Notes: generated by a model from the sequence alone, not told the origin. Positions 48,009 through 59,154 are shown, counted from the first letter of the stretch. The stretch: DNA of 64,000 bases from an uncultured Veillonellaceae bacterium (GCA_949286115.1 CASEBK010000047.1:62001-126000), one strand, 5' to 3'. Made by a program: numbers and translations.

Positions 48009-49267
48009 TACTCGTCGATCTCTTTCTTTCGCGTGAGCGAAGCGTCCTGGAAATGGATGCTCCGCGTATGGATGGTATGCACCCATCCCTTCTTATGCCG
48101 GTCGAGGAACCCGAGGAAGGTCACGGGGATCCACGAGTACATGAAGACCGGATAGAGCAGCCAGTAGAACCAGATCTTCTTCGGCACCTTGATCTGCAGG
48201 AGCACGATGAAGGGCAGGATGTACTGGAGGAAGGTCACCGCGGTCCAGAACTGCGACGGCAGGAGCTTGTCGTTATAGAGGATGACGGTGAAGCAGGGAT
48301 GGAAAATGTTGATGTACGTCATGACGGCGTAGAACGTGGAGAGGAGCAGGAAGTAGTTCTGGAGGAGCTGCATGATGCCGTCCAGCACACGAATGCTCCT
48401 GCGGCGGATGCCCTCTTTCAGGAGAATGGGGATGTAACGCTCAGCGCAGTCGAACTGTCCCTGCGCCCAGCGCTTCCGCTGCCGCCACGAGGCCATGAAT
48501 CTGATAGGCTTCTCGTCGTAGATGATGGCGTCGTGCACCCAGCAGGTACGAATGCCGTGGGAGAGGCACTTCATGGAAAATTCCATGTCTTCCGTGAGGC
48601 ACTCGCAGCCCCAGCCGTATTTTTTGATGACGTCGGCAGCGATGCACATGCCCGTGCCGCCGAGAGCCGTGGAGAGGCCGATGTTGTACTTCCCCAGATG
48701 CCACAGGTGGTTCACAGTCCAGAAGGCGATGGCAAAGGTGCCGGACACCCAGGAGTCGGTGGGGTTCTTCGCCGATAGGTACCCCTGGAGGACCTTCTGC
48801 CCCCGGAGGAGGCGGCTGTTCATCTCCAGAAGGAAATCGAGATGGACCAGATTGTCCGCGTCGAACACGCAGAACGCGTCATACCCTTTGTTCAGCGCGA
48901 AGATCTTGGGAAAGACCCAGTCCATGGCGTAGCCCTTGCCCACGAGCTCTTTGTTGAACCGCTCGAAGACGTAGGCGCCGTGCGCCCGAGCGAGCTCTGC
49001 GGTACCGTCGGTGCAGTTGTCCGCGATGACGTACACGTCGTAGAGCTCCTTCGGGTACTTCAGCATTTTTAAGTTGTCCAGAAGATCACCAAGCACCATT
49101 TCCTCATTGTGAGCCGGGATGACCATGGCAAATTTGTTCTTCGGAGTGAGGATCTTCTTCTCCTTCGGATGCCACGTCCCGAAAATGGCCAGTACAATGT
49201 AATACGCCGTGAAAAAAATGACGATCCACTGCACGGGGAGCATGATGAAATCCAGTGCGTAATTCAT
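48008..49267 (-). CDS. Family 2 glycosyltransferase, processive-type membrane enzyme
   Basis: 419 aa. An N-terminal membrane helix (IMLPVQWIVIFFTAYYIVL) is followed by the GT-A domain with VIPAHNEE, the metal Asp in FDADN, the acceptor TED (LTEDMEF) and the QxxRW-type QRKRW, then three to four C-terminal helices. This set marks processive beta-glycan synthases (cellulose / chitin / hyaluronan / PgaC relatives), so it likely makes or extends a surface polysaccharide. ATG 49267 overlaps the pssA stop (ATGA). Confidence 0.9.
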   Translation of the reverse strand: MNYALDFIMLPVQWIVIFFTAYYIVLAIFGTWHPKEKKILTPKNKFAMVIPAHNEEMVLGDLLDNLKMLKYPKELYDVYVIADNCTDGTAELARAHGAYVFERFNKELVGKGYAMDWVFPKIFALNKGYDAFCVFDADNLVHLDFLLEMNSRLLRGQKVLQGYLSAKNPTDSWVSGTFAIAFWTVNHLWHLGKYNIGLSTALGGTGMCIAADVIKKYGWGCECLTEDMEFSMKCLSHGIRTCWVHDAIIYDEKPIRFMASWRQRKRWAQGQFDCAERYIPILLKEGIRRRSIRVLDGIMQLLQNYFLLLSTFYAVMTYINIFHPCFTVILYNDKLLPSQFWTAVTFLQYILPFIVLLQIKVPKKIWFYWLLYPVFMYSWIPVTFLGFLDRHKKGWVHTIHTRSIHFQDASLTRKKEIDE

Positions 49268-49989
49268 AATCCCGTATGATCTCCCGCTTGTTTTCTTCTG
49301 TTTCTTCTGCGCTTTCTCTGCGCTTTGCGGCGGTTCTGCCACGTATTGAGGATACCGAAGAGGATGAAGGACAGGCACAGCGCAGCGAACCACGCGGACG
49401 GCGCAAGGAAGGTGAGTCCCGCCAGGAGCGCCAGGCACACCACGAGGGACTGCCAGTGGAGCTGATCGGCGCTGGCGCCCTTATTGTCCGGATAGTGGAC
49501 CTCGCTCACCATGAGGTACGCCACGAGAAGGATGAGCGCGATAGTGAGAGGCTGCCAGAGCACGACGCCGGAAAGGATGTAACCGGCGGTGATCATGCCC
49601 GTCATCGGGCAGGGGAGCCCTTCAAAGTATCCATGCACTTCGCTGCTCTTCACGTTGAACCGCGCCAGGCGGAACGCGCACGACACCGCCAGGAGCGCGC
49701 AGGGCACGAGGGCGATGACGCCGTACTCCCGGAGCTGGGACGCATAGAGGAGCGTCGCCGGCGCGATGCCGAAGGAGATATCGTCGCACATGGAGTCGAG
49801 CTCCACCCCCAGAGGACCGGTGGTATGGAGCGCGCGGGCGGTGCGCCCATCGAAAAAGTCCGCCACCATGGACACAAGGATGAGTATGGCCGCGATGTCA
49901 AAATAGCCTTCGACCGACATGAAAATGGACAATGCGCCGCAGAATCCATTCGTCGCGGTCACGGCGTTGGCGATCCACGATTTATTCAA
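49264..49989 (-). CDS. pssA: CDP-diacylglycerol-serine O-phosphatidyltransferase
   Basis: A 241-aa integral-membrane enzyme that makes phosphatidylserine. The CDP-alcohol phosphotransferase signature is FFDGRTARALHTTGPLGVELDSMCD (DG-x2-AR-x8-G-x3-D-x3-D). About six to seven helices follow, then a basic tail. It is adjacent to psd, so the two complete phosphatidylethanolamine synthesis, as expected in a diderm. The start is at 49989, immediately before the psd stop. Confidence 0.95.
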   Translation of the reverse strand: MNKSWIANAVTATNGFCGALSIFMSVEGYFDIAAILILVSMVADFFDGRTARALHTTGPLGVELDSMCDDISFGIAPATLLYASQLREYGVIALVPCALLAVSCAFRLARFNVKSSEVHGYFEGLPCPMTGMITAGYILSGVVLWQPLTIALILLVAYLMVSEVHYPDNKGASADQLHWQSLVVCLALLAGLTFLAPSAWFAALCLSFILFGILNTWQNRRKAQRKRRRNRRKQAGDHTGL

Positions 49990-50640
49990 TTACTTCAGCC
50001 TCCCTACGATTGTGCTGCCCCCGCTGACTTTGTCGCCTTTTTTCACGAGGATCTCCACGTCGCCCGGCACATATAGCTCCGTGCAGGAGCCGAACTTGAT
50101 CATGCCGTAGAGCTCGCCTTTCCGGATGGTCTGGCCGAGCTCGCTCCACAGGACGACCCGGCGGGCCAGTATCCCTGCGATCTGCACGACGAGGATGGAG
50201 CGCTTTGCCCCGGTGATGCCGATGGCCCCGCGCTCATTCTCATAGCCGACACCGTCCGTATAGGCCGGGCGGAAGCGTCCCTGCGTATAGGACATGAGGG
50301 AGATTCGCCCCGCCATGGGCGCGCGGTTCGTATGTACGTTGAATACGGAAAGAAATATAGTGATCTTATGGCATTTTTCGCCGAGAAAGAGTTCTTCCAT
50401 GACGCCGTCTTCCACGGCCATGACGGTGCCGTCCGCCGGCGAGACGAGGATGTCGTCCCCCTCGGGGATGGTCCGCTTCGGGCAGCGGAAGAAATAGGCG
50501 AAGTAGAGCATGAGGACGAATGGCACGGCCGCCGCATGCATCCAACCGAGCCACGCGAAAAGAACCGTCACCGCCGCCGCAGCGCCGATGAAGGGATAGC
50601 CCTCATGTAGGATGAGCGGCTTCTCGATCATATCGTTCAA
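49990..50640 (-). CDS. psd: Phosphatidylserine decarboxylase proenzyme (short, archaeal/Firmicute type)
   Basis: 216-aa proenzyme converting phosphatidylserine to phosphatidylethanolamine. Two N-terminal membrane helices are followed by VSPADGTVM and, near the end, the autocleavage site FGS (Gly184-Ser185, Ser185 becomes the pyruvoyl group). The short length matches the PSD-A-type. A TTG start at 50640 is chosen because AAGGAG lies 8 bases before it; the next ATG (50631) is 17 bases away. It follows the WecG-type gene by 16 bases. Confidence 0.94.
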   Translation of the reverse strand: MNDMIEKPLILHEGYPFIGAAAAVTVLFAWLGWMHAAAVPFVLMLYFAYFFRCPKRTIPEGDDILVSPADGTVMAVEDGVMEELFLGEKCHKITIFLSVFNVHTNRAPMAGRISLMSYTQGRFRPAYTDGVGYENERGAIGITGAKRSILVVQIAGILARRVVLWSELGQTIRKGELYGMIKFGSCTELYVPGDVEILVKKGDKVSGGSTIVGRLK

Positions 50641-50656
50641 CGGTCCTTCTCCTTTC

Positions 50657-52887
<2,231 letters not shown>

Positions 52888-52921
52888 TCACAGGACACCA
52901 CATACATACTTATTTATTTTA

Positions 52922-52950
52922 ATTGTAATGCAAAAAAAACTTCCCCGCAA
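52922..52950 (-). promoter_or_regulatory. Proximal promoter of guaB
   Basis: TTGCGG (52945-52950), 17 bases, TACAAT (52922-52927), about 60 bases from guaB. Confidence 0.6.
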
Positions 52951-53021
52951 GCAAGAGCTCTGCGAGAAATAGCGGCTCCGGAGCCATGGCCCTCTCCGCC
53001 TGCCGCCGTTGTAATTATCAT

Positions 53022-53048
53022 ATTATAGCATATGCTGACGATTATACA
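53022..53048 (-). promoter_or_regulatory. Distal promoter of guaB
   Basis: TTGTAT, 16 bases ending in TATGC (an extended -10), then TATAAT (53022-53027) on the minus strand. A transcript from here would have a leader of about 150 nt. Confidence 0.5.
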
Positions 53049-53418
53049 ACTGCCAACGCCATGCGCTCTTCGGCATGCCCCGCGCGCTCCGGCCTCTCCC
53101 GCTGCCGCCGAGGAAAACAGTTTCAGGGCCAAGTGGGACGGCTGCCTCTTCTGTCTCCGCAGGAGCCCTTCGGAGCGGACGAGTCCTCTCCCCCTTTTCG
53201 CGGCCTCCGCCGTCTTTCCCGTGAAAGTCCGCGGGCGTGCCGCATCTCCCTTTTCATCCCTTCCTCACCGCGCAAAGCGGAAGAGGTCCGACACCTCCTC
53301 TCCCTGTTTTCATTTCCTCCGCGCCGCGCGCCCCATAAAGCCGCGGCGGGTCCCCCGCTCACCGTCCCTTCCTTTTCCTCCGCCGAATAAAATATGGCGC
53401 GCTCTTCCGGGGGCACGC

Positions 53419-53447
53419 AAAAAGAGCAGCCCTTTTCAGACTGCTCT
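53419..53447 (-). terminator. Terminator after recG
   Basis: The minus-strand stem GAGCAGTC / GGCTGCTC is followed by TTTTTG. Confidence 0.75.
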
Positions 53448-53468
53448 CCTTTTATATTTCCATTCGTA

Positions 53469-55505
53469 TTAATGATAGATGCGCTCGAAGAATTTGCCGC
53501 CGAAGCGCCGGGCGAGCTCGTCCCGGAAGTCCCATCCCGCGGCGACCGCCTTCCGCGCCGCGCGCCGCGCTTCTTCGAGCAGCGGCAGGTCCCGCAGGAT
53601 ATCCGCCGCGTGAAGATCCGGCAGACCGTGCTGCTGGTAGCCGAAAAATTCGCCCGACCCGCGGAGGAGGAGATCTTTCTCCGCCAGGAGGAAGCCGTCC
53701 TGGATCTGCGTCATGAGCTGCATGCGGAGCCGGGCCGTCTCGCCGGTGCTGTCCGTGTAGAGGATGCAGTACGCCTGGGCGCTGCCCCGGCCCACGCGGC
53801 CCCGGAGCTGGTGGAGCTGCGAGAGACCGAAGCGATCCGCGCCGTACACGAACATGATCGTCGCGTTCGGCACGTTCACCCCTACTTCAATGACGCTCGT
53901 CGCCACGAGGAGCTGCACCTGCCCGTCGCGAAAAGCGTCCATCGCCTCTTCTTTCTCCTTTTCCTTCATACGGCCATGCACCATGCCGCAGCGGTAGGAG
54001 GGAAACTCTTTCTCCGCAAGCTCGCGGTACACTTTCTCCGCCGCGGCGAGGTCCTGCTTCTCGCTCTCCGCCACGAGAGGGCACACCACGTACACCTGAT
54101 GGCCCGCATCCATCTCCCGCGCCATGAAGCGGTACACCCGCACGAGCATATCCTGCCCCACGGCGTAGGTCTTCACGGGGTGGCGGCCCGGCGGCATGCC
54201 CCGGATGGACGACACGTCCAGATCGCCGTAGACGGAGAGGGCCATCGTCCGCGGGATGGGCGTGGCCGTCATGATGAGCGTATGCGGCGACTCGCCCTTC
54301 GTTTCGAGCGCTTCCCGCTGCCGCACGCCAAAGCGGTGCTGCTCATCGGTGATGACGAGGCCGAGCCGTCCGAAGACGACGCTCGCCTCGATGAGGGCGT
54401 GTGTCCCGATGAGGACGTCGATGTCTCCTGCGGCGAGCGCCTCCAGGATATCCCGCTTCTCCGACGCTTTCGTCTGCCCGGTGAGGAGCGCCGTGCGGAT
54501 GGGAAGGCCCTCGAACCACTCTGAGAGCGTGGCGAAATGCTGCTGCGCCAGCACTTCCGTAGGCACCATGAGGGCGCTCTGGTAGCCGTTCTCCGTCATC
54601 TTCGCGATGGCCAGCGCCGCCACGGCGGTCTTTCCGCTGCCCACATCGCCCTGCACGAGCCGCTGCATCGGCACGAGCCCTTCCATGTCGTCTTCGATGT
54701 CTGCGAAAGCCTGCCGCTGCCCCGCGGTGAGCGTGAAGGGGAAACGCGCCCGCACCGCTGCCACGAGCCGACCCGAGGGAGCGCACTTGATGCCGCTCCT
54801 CCCCTGCCGCCGCTTCTCCCGAAGGAGGGCGATCCCCGCCTGCATGAAGAAGAGCTCTTCGAAAGCGAGACGCCGCCGAGCCGCCTTCTGCGCCGCCCAC
54901 GACGGAGGAAAATGGATGGCCTCGACCGCTTCCCGCCGTCCCATGAGACGCGCCTCCCGCACCACCTGCGGCGGCAGGTCCTCGTCCAGCCCTTCCGCGT
55001 TTTCGAGAGCCTGGCGGATGAGCTCCTGCATGCGGGAGAGCTTCAGCCCTTCTGTCAGCGGATACACCGGCACGAGCTTCTGAAAGCCTCTGAGGCGCTC
55101 CGGCTCCACCGCCTCCGTGTCGGCGTTCTGCATCTGGATCTTCCGATAACTGTACTCCGCCCGCCCGTAGGCGAGGATGTGCTGGCCACGCGTAAATTCG
55201 TTCCGCTTCCAGGGCTGATTGAAATAGACGAGATTCACCGCGCCCGTGCCGTCGGCGACGACCACCGTGAGGATGGACATGCGCGGCCGGGGACGGGCCT
55301 CCTTCATGTCCACCACCGTGCCGTACACCGCCGCCTCTTCATCGAAGACGAGCTCATCCATGGGGGTGATCTTCGTCCAGTCCTGATAGCGCCGAGGGTA
55401 GAAGTCGAGGAGGTCCCCCACCGTTCCGATGCCGAGCCGCGCCAGTTTCTCCGCCATCTTCGGCCCGACGCCTTTGAGTTTCGTCACGCTGTCCGTGAGC
55501 TCCAT
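53469..55505 (-). CDS. recG: ATP-dependent DNA helicase RecG
   Basis: 678-aa branch-migrating helicase that reverses stalled forks. The wedge/OB domain (about 1-200, opening VTKLKGVGPKMAEKLA) is followed by helicase motifs: Q-like FTLTAGQRQAF, Walker A GDVGSGKT, DEQH (motif II, ITDEQHRFG), ATPIPRTM, and in the second lobe GVNVPNAT and QLRGRVGRG. The length is that of bacterial RecG. It is monocistronic between the rpmB-divergent region and its terminator. Confidence 0.97.
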   Translation of the reverse strand: MELTDSVTKLKGVGPKMAEKLARLGIGTVGDLLDFYPRRYQDWTKITPMDELVFDEEAAVYGTVVDMKEARPRPRMSILTVVVADGTGAVNLVYFNQPWKRNEFTRGQHILAYGRAEYSYRKIQMQNADTEAVEPERLRGFQKLVPVYPLTEGLKLSRMQELIRQALENAEGLDEDLPPQVVREARLMGRREAVEAIHFPPSWAAQKAARRRLAFEELFFMQAGIALLREKRRQGRSGIKCAPSGRLVAAVRARFPFTLTAGQRQAFADIEDDMEGLVPMQRLVQGDVGSGKTAVAALAIAKMTENGYQSALMVPTEVLAQQHFATLSEWFEGLPIRTALLTGQTKASEKRDILEALAAGDIDVLIGTHALIEASVVFGRLGLVITDEQHRFGVRQREALETKGESPHTLIMTATPIPRTMALSVYGDLDVSSIRGMPPGRHPVKTYAVGQDMLVRVYRFMAREMDAGHQVYVVCPLVAESEKQDLAAAEKVYRELAEKEFPSYRCGMVHGRMKEKEKEEAMDAFRDGQVQLLVATSVIEVGVNVPNATIMFVYGADRFGLSQLHQLRGRVGRGSAQAYCILYTDSTGETARLRMQLMTQIQDGFLLAEKDLLLRGSGEFFGYQQHGLPDLHAADILRDLPLLEEARRAARKAVAAGWDFRDELARRFGGKFFERIYH

Positions 55506-55595
55506 GATCTTCGTCCCCTTTCCGTGCCGCGTCAGGAGGCCCCGAGAGCCCCTCCGCCCGCCGCGGCGTTTCTACTATTTTACCCCATAAAGCGC

Positions 55596-55624
55596 TTGCC
55601 TCGAAAAATATTTTATGATATATT
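55596..55624 (+). promoter_or_regulatory. Promoter of rpmB
   Basis: TTGCCT (55596-55601), 17 bases, TATATT (55619-55624) with TATGA before it. Confidence 0.65.
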
Positions 55625-55664
55625 ATGAATGTTGCAATCACGGAAGTGCAAGGAGGTGTAGCAC

Positions 55665-55853
55665 ATGGCGAATTATTGCGAAGTATGCGGAAAGAAGACC
55701 GCCACCGGCATGAACGTATCCCACTCCCACCTGAAAACGAAGAGAACCTGGAAGCCGAACGTTCAGAGAGTCCGCGTGGTCGTCGACGGCGAGGTCAAGA
55801 GAATGAATGTCTGCACCCGCTGCCTTCGTTCCGGCAAAGTCACTCGTGCTTAA
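55665..55853 (+). CDS. rpmB: 50S ribosomal protein L28
   Basis: 62 aa. The family start MANYCEVCGKK, the basic HSHLKTKRTWKPN and the RVVVDGEVKRMNVCTRCLRSGK ending are diagnostic. It retains both CxxC pairs (CEVC, CTRC), the zinc-binding form of L28. A GGAGG ribosome site lies 6 bases upstream. Monocistronic, with its own promoter and terminator. Confidence 0.97.
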   Translation: MANYCEVCGKKTATGMNVSHSHLKTKRTWKPNVQRVRVVVDGEVKRMNVCTRCLRSGKVTRA

Positions 55854-55868
55854 GACCGCATTCTAAGG

Positions 55869-55890
55869 GCCGGCCCGCGCCGGCTTTTTT
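55869..55890 (+). terminator. Terminator of rpmB
   Basis: GCCGGC / GCCGGC with a CCGC loop is followed by six T. Confidence 0.8.
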
Positions 55891-55920
55891 GCTGCTCATT
55901 TTTCAGAAAAAAGGCAAAGG

Positions 55921-55948
55921 AAAAGCAGGGAACTGATCCCTGCTTTTT
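55921..55948. terminator. Bidirectional terminator after the CofE-like gene
   Basis: AAAAGCAGGG / CCCTGCTTTTT with a short loop; T runs on both strands. Confidence 0.75.
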
Positions 55949-55954
55949 CTTTGC

Positions 55955-56605
55955 TCAGGCCTCGATGAGGTCTCTGAAATTTTTGATGATGACGATGGGC
56001 GTCTTCTGGCTCGCATTGCCAAAGGGATTGTCGATGAGGATCTTCGCGATGCGCTGCGGGTCGAGGCCCCGGCTCTTTCCCAGGACGGCGGCGCGCTTCA
56101 GATCGTTCACGTCGGCGATGACCGCGCCATACGCGCCGGTGGCCTTGACGATCTCTTCGCACACGTGGTCCGTGTCCGCCGGGCCATAGACGATGCACTT
56201 GTCAAAGGGCGGCATAGTGCCCGTCACGTCGTCGCAGAGAGAGGCCTGCCGGCATTTCGCATAGAAGAGGCCGTTCTTTCCGGCGATCTTCGCGAAGGCC
56301 GCGGCGATGAACCAGAAGAGCATGCGCCAGCGCCCTTCTTCCTCCATGGCCGCCTGCATGCCGTAGATGCTCGCCATAGAGCCCTCCGCCGGGACGAAGC
56401 GGTTCATGAGCCGCGCCTGCCAGCACGGAGAGAGCTCCTCCGGCCGGACGTAGCGGTTCTGCGTGATAGCCACCACCGACTCGGCGGCGCACACGATGTC
56501 CCGGTCCGTGATGTCTTTTCCGGCGTACTCTTTGATGGCATCCACGATGTTGTCTTTATGCGTCAGGATGCGCGTGTGCACCGGCACCAGTTCAAGCTCT
56601 GCCAT
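55955..56605 (-). CDS. Coenzyme F420-0:L-glutamate ligase-like (CofE family) protein
   Basis: 216 aa. The sequence resembles the CofE (PF01996) family: LVPVHTRILTHKDNIV, then DIVCAAESVVAITQNR with a conserved Glu/Ser, a membrane-like hydrophobic stretch (MLFWFIAAAFAKIAG), and a C-terminal ADVNDLKRAAVLG. In methanogens and actinobacteria CofE adds glutamate to F420; no other F420 gene is here and the host is not expected to make F420, so another gamma-glutamyl-type ligation is likelier. Upstream overlap of 14 bases with the next gene suggests one operon with murI. Confidence 0.8.
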   Translation of the reverse strand: MAELELVPVHTRILTHKDNIVDAIKEYAGKDITDRDIVCAAESVVAITQNRYVRPEELSPCWQARLMNRFVPAEGSMASIYGMQAAMEEEGRWRMLFWFIAAAFAKIAGKNGLFYAKCRQASLCDDVTGTMPPFDKCIVYGPADTDHVCEEIVKATGAYGAVIADVNDLKRAAVLGKSRGLDPQRIAKILIDNPFGNASQKTPIVIIKNFRDLIEA

Positions 56606-57161
56606 GTTCCCTTCCCCCCGCAGTGTAATCGTACAGCGCGTCCCGCAGCTCGTCCTGCGTGAGATAGATGCGCCCTTTTTCGTAGGCCCAGTCGCTCCGG
56701 CCCACCACCTGATAGATGACGTCCATGGCCATGTCCGGAAAATGTTCCAGATCCTGCAGGATGCTGCCGCCCTTCGCGGTGAGGAAGATCTTCACGCGAA
56801 GCTCCACGGTCCTCTTCGGCTCGACGATAAGCGCTTCCCAGTAGTCGTCCTCCCGGGGGCGGGCCGTGTCCATGAGGAGCGCCCGCACGCTCACTTTGTC
56901 GTACTGCTCCTCCGGCATGTACGGCCGGACGAAGGCGTCCATGATGGTGCCGTTCTGTTTGCCTTCATTTCTGATGGGCACGGTGCACGTGAGCACTGCA
57001 TGGGTGAGATCCATGAAATCCACCGCATAGGGCGAGCGCTTCCCTTTCTGAAGGACGAAGGCGCAGTTGCCCTGCTTCCACGCGATGAACCAGTAGGCGA
57101 GAAATCCCAGGCACACCAGCAGGATGAGCCCAGCGATGATTTTTGTCAGTAAAAGAAACAT
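56592..57161 (-). CDS. Membrane-anchored protein of unknown function
   Basis: 189 aa. One N-terminal helix (MFLLLTKIIAGLILLVCLGFLAYW) anchors a soluble domain that looks alpha/beta (MDLTHAVLTCTVPIRNEG, VELRVKIFLTAKGG, VIYQVVGRSDW). No family recognised. ATG 57161 follows AAGGAG at 6 bases and lies 10 bases after the murI stop. It overlaps the CofE-like gene by 14 bases; the three genes are probably one transcript. Confidence 0.7.
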   Translation of the reverse strand: MFLLLTKIIAGLILLVCLGFLAYWFIAWKQGNCAFVLQKGKRSPYAVDFMDLTHAVLTCTVPIRNEGKQNGTIMDAFVRPYMPEEQYDKVSVRALLMDTARPREDDYWEALIVEPKRTVELRVKIFLTAKGGSILQDLEHFPDMAMDVIYQVVGRSDWAYEKGRIYLTQDELRDALYDYTAGGREHGRA

Positions 57162-57171
57162 AGAAGACTCC

Positions 57172-57939
57172 TTATAAGCTTGCCGGCAGGACCGGTCTCT
57201 TTTCTCCAAAGACTTCCGAAACAAGGCGGGACGCCTCTTCCGCCCCGGCGGTGAAATAGAATGCGTCCTCTTCGCGGCGGGCGGAGAGCGCGTCTTCCGC
57301 GGCAAGGCGCTTCATCGCCTCGTCCACAGTCGCCTCTGCCGGGTCGAGGAAATACGTCCCCGGCATGAGCGCTTCGAAGAGCTGCCGCTTCAGCGGATAA
57401 TGGGTACAGCCGAGGACCGCCGCTTCCGCCCCTTCCGTGTGATACGCTTCGATGCACCGGCGGAGGATCGCCGCGACCGTTTCATCCGGCGCGCCCATCT
57501 CGATGGCATTGGCCAGCCCGTCGCAGGGGACCTCTCTGATCTCCGCTTCGGGGAGCGCCCGCGCCACGCCCCGGCGGTGCGAATGGGCCGCGATGGACGC
57601 GGGCGTAGCGAAGATGGCCACTTTCCGCGCCTTCGGCAGGGCGGAGAAATCGGCGCTCATCCCCACCACCGGCACGGGCCCTTCGTAGAACGACGGCGGC
57701 GTATTGAAAGTGATCGTATTGCACGCCACCACGATGGCTTTCACATGTTTTTCGAGTAGGAACTCCTTCATCTCTCCGGCGAACCGGGCGATCTCTTCGG
57801 CGGGGCGCTCCCCATAGGGATTCCGGGCGGAGTCCCCGATATAGACGATGGATTCGGCGGAATATTTTCTCCGCAGCACGGAGGCCACGGTGAGGCCCCC
57901 CACGCCGGAATCCATCACGCCCACAGGACGGTCATCCAT
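57172..57939 (-). CDS. murI: Glutamate racemase
   Basis: A 255-aa cofactor-independent racemase that provides D-glutamate for peptidoglycan. It starts with PVGVMDSGVGGLTV, has YIGDSARNPYG, the first catalytic Cys73 (VVACNT) and the second in LGCTHYP. ATG 57939 is chosen because it begins the family start; it overlaps the stop of the upstream thioesterase gene. Confidence 0.96.
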   Translation of the reverse strand: MDDRPVGVMDSGVGGLTVASVLRRKYSAESIVYIGDSARNPYGERPAEEIARFAGEMKEFLLEKHVKAIVVACNTITFNTPPSFYEGPVPVVGMSADFSALPKARKVAIFATPASIAAHSHRRGVARALPEAEIREVPCDGLANAIEMGAPDETVAAILRRCIEAYHTEGAEAAVLGCTHYPLKRQLFEALMPGTYFLDPAEATVDEAMKRLAAEDALSARREEDAFYFTAGAEEASRLVSEVFGEKRPVLPASL

Positions 57940-58360
57940 GATAGTTTTCCTTATCCTCCGCAGACATGGCGAGGAGCTCTGCGATCTGCTCCTTCGGCAC
58001 GCGGGCGATGCGCCCATTGTCCATGCGGGTGAAGGTCCCGGTAGTCTCCGCCTTCACGAGCACTTCGCCCGTCGCGTCCCGCACGATCTCATACCGAAAA
58101 ACGAGCTTGGCTCGGTCAGCGTGGGTGAGCCACGTGCGGACCGTCACGTCGTCGTCGTAGCGGGCCGACTGGAGGTACTTGATGTGGAGCTCCACGATGG
58201 GAAAGACGATGCCCATGGCCATCCAGTCGTTCAGCGTGAGATGGGCCGTGCGCAGATATTCCACGCGCGCCTCTTCGAGCCAGTTCAGGTAGTTGCCGTG
58301 ATACACCACGTTCATGCCGTCCGTCTCGTAGAAGCGCACTCTCCGCTTCAGTTCATACAT
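57932..58360 (-). CDS. Acyl-CoA thioesterase of the YbgC/4HBT hot-dog family
   Basis: 142 aa, cytoplasmic. The YbgC motif YETDGMNVVYHGNYLNWLEEAR has the catalytic Asp (YxTD) and Tyr/His; the hot-dog strands follow. YbgC relatives hydrolyse short-chain or long-chain acyl-CoAs and are often tied to envelope phospholipid metabolism. ATG 58360 lies behind GGAGGTG; a GTG at 58369 is in frame but overlaps that ribosome site. It overlaps murI by 8 bases. Confidence 0.92.
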   Translation of the reverse strand: MYELKRRVRFYETDGMNVVYHGNYLNWLEEARVEYLRTAHLTLNDWMAMGIVFPIVELHIKYLQSARYDDDVTVRTWLTHADRAKLVFRYEIVRDATGEVLVKAETTGTFTRMDNGRIARVPKEQIAELLAMSAEDKENYHG

Positions 58361-58421
58361 AGGATTCACCTCCGTTACCCATTCATTGTACTACACCGCC
58401 TGGAAATGTCAAAAACGCCCG

Positions 58422-58450
58422 TTGCCCCGCCCGCGCGGGCACGCTATACT
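58422..58450 (+). promoter_or_regulatory. Promoter of the zinc-ribbon protein gene
   Basis: TTGCCC (58422-58427), 17 bases, TATACT (58445-58450), 28 bases before the start. Confidence 0.6.
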
Positions 58451-58478
58451 GGATAGGAAACACAAAAAGGAGGCTCTC

Positions 58479-59111
58479 ATGGATTTCACCATCATCTGCC
58501 CGAACTGCGGCGCCAGGCTCCGCCTCTTCGACAGCCAGGTGAAGCAGCGAAAGGGCGCGGTGCGGTGCACCCGCTGCGGCTGCCGCATCCCCTACGACCT
58601 ATCGCAGCCCCGGCCGCAGCGCACGGGCTTCTGGCCGGAGACCGAAGTGCCCTTCAAGCCGGGAGCGCAGAAAAAGTTCCTCTCTCTCGCCAAAGCGCGG
58701 CAGAAGAATCCCGACTTCCAGCTCCGGCCTCTTGCCGAGAGCGACGCCCGCCGCCTCCGGGAAGGGCCGGCCTCGCCGGATACGCCCCGCGTGCCGCCCG
58801 CCTTCGACCGCTCGCAGAACGCCTTCCAGAAGTTTGACAGGAAGACGGGACGCGTACTGGAGGGACCGTCGCCCCTTTCGCAGAGCGTCCCCGTCATGCC
58901 CGGCGGTGAAGCGGCAAAGCCCGCGAAAAAACAGGCGCCGCGCACGCTTCCCCGCCGGGAAGCCCGCCCTGCACGAAAAGGGCCCGCGCCGCAGCATGCA
59001 GTCTCCCGCGAAACCATCCGCGCCGTGCGCCCTGCGGCCCGCGCGCCCCTTCGCACCGTTGGTCCTCTCGCCCGTCTCCGCGCGTTCTTCCTGCGGCTCT
59101 TCGGAAAATAA
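58479..59111 (+). CDS. Zinc-ribbon domain protein with basic disordered tail
   Basis: 210 aa. The N-terminal MJ0042/zinc-ribbon module has CPNCGARLRL and CTRCGCRIPY (CxxC pairs about 20 residues apart). The remaining 160 residues are Arg/Pro/Ala-rich with no clear fold and a final hydrophobic-basic helix (LARLRAFFLRLFGK). It resembles zinc-ribbon proteins that bind nucleic acid or partner proteins; the function is unknown. AGGAGG lies 6 bases upstream. Confidence 0.8.
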   Translation: MDFTIICPNCGARLRLFDSQVKQRKGAVRCTRCGCRIPYDLSQPRPQRTGFWPETEVPFKPGAQKKFLSLAKARQKNPDFQLRPLAESDARRLREGPASPDTPRVPPAFDRSQNAFQKFDRKTGRVLEGPSPLSQSVPVMPGGEAAKPAKKQAPRTLPRREARPARKGPAPQHAVSRETIRAVRPAARAPLRTVGPLARLRAFFLRLFGK

Positions 59112-59118
59112 ACACACA

Positions 59119-59154
59119 AAAAACGCTCTCTCCCACATGGGAGAGGGCGTTTTT
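59119..59154. terminator. Bidirectional terminator between the zinc-ribbon gene and the long-helix gene
   Basis: The 12-bp stem ACGCTCTCTCCC / GGGAGAGGGCGT with T on both sides. Confidence 0.8.

Noticed and set aside
53032-53472. A 146-codon plus-strand frame upstream of guaB/recG
   Set aside because: No ribosome site, a Pro/Ser/Arg-rich composition typical of random GC-rich frames and overlap with the recG terminator.
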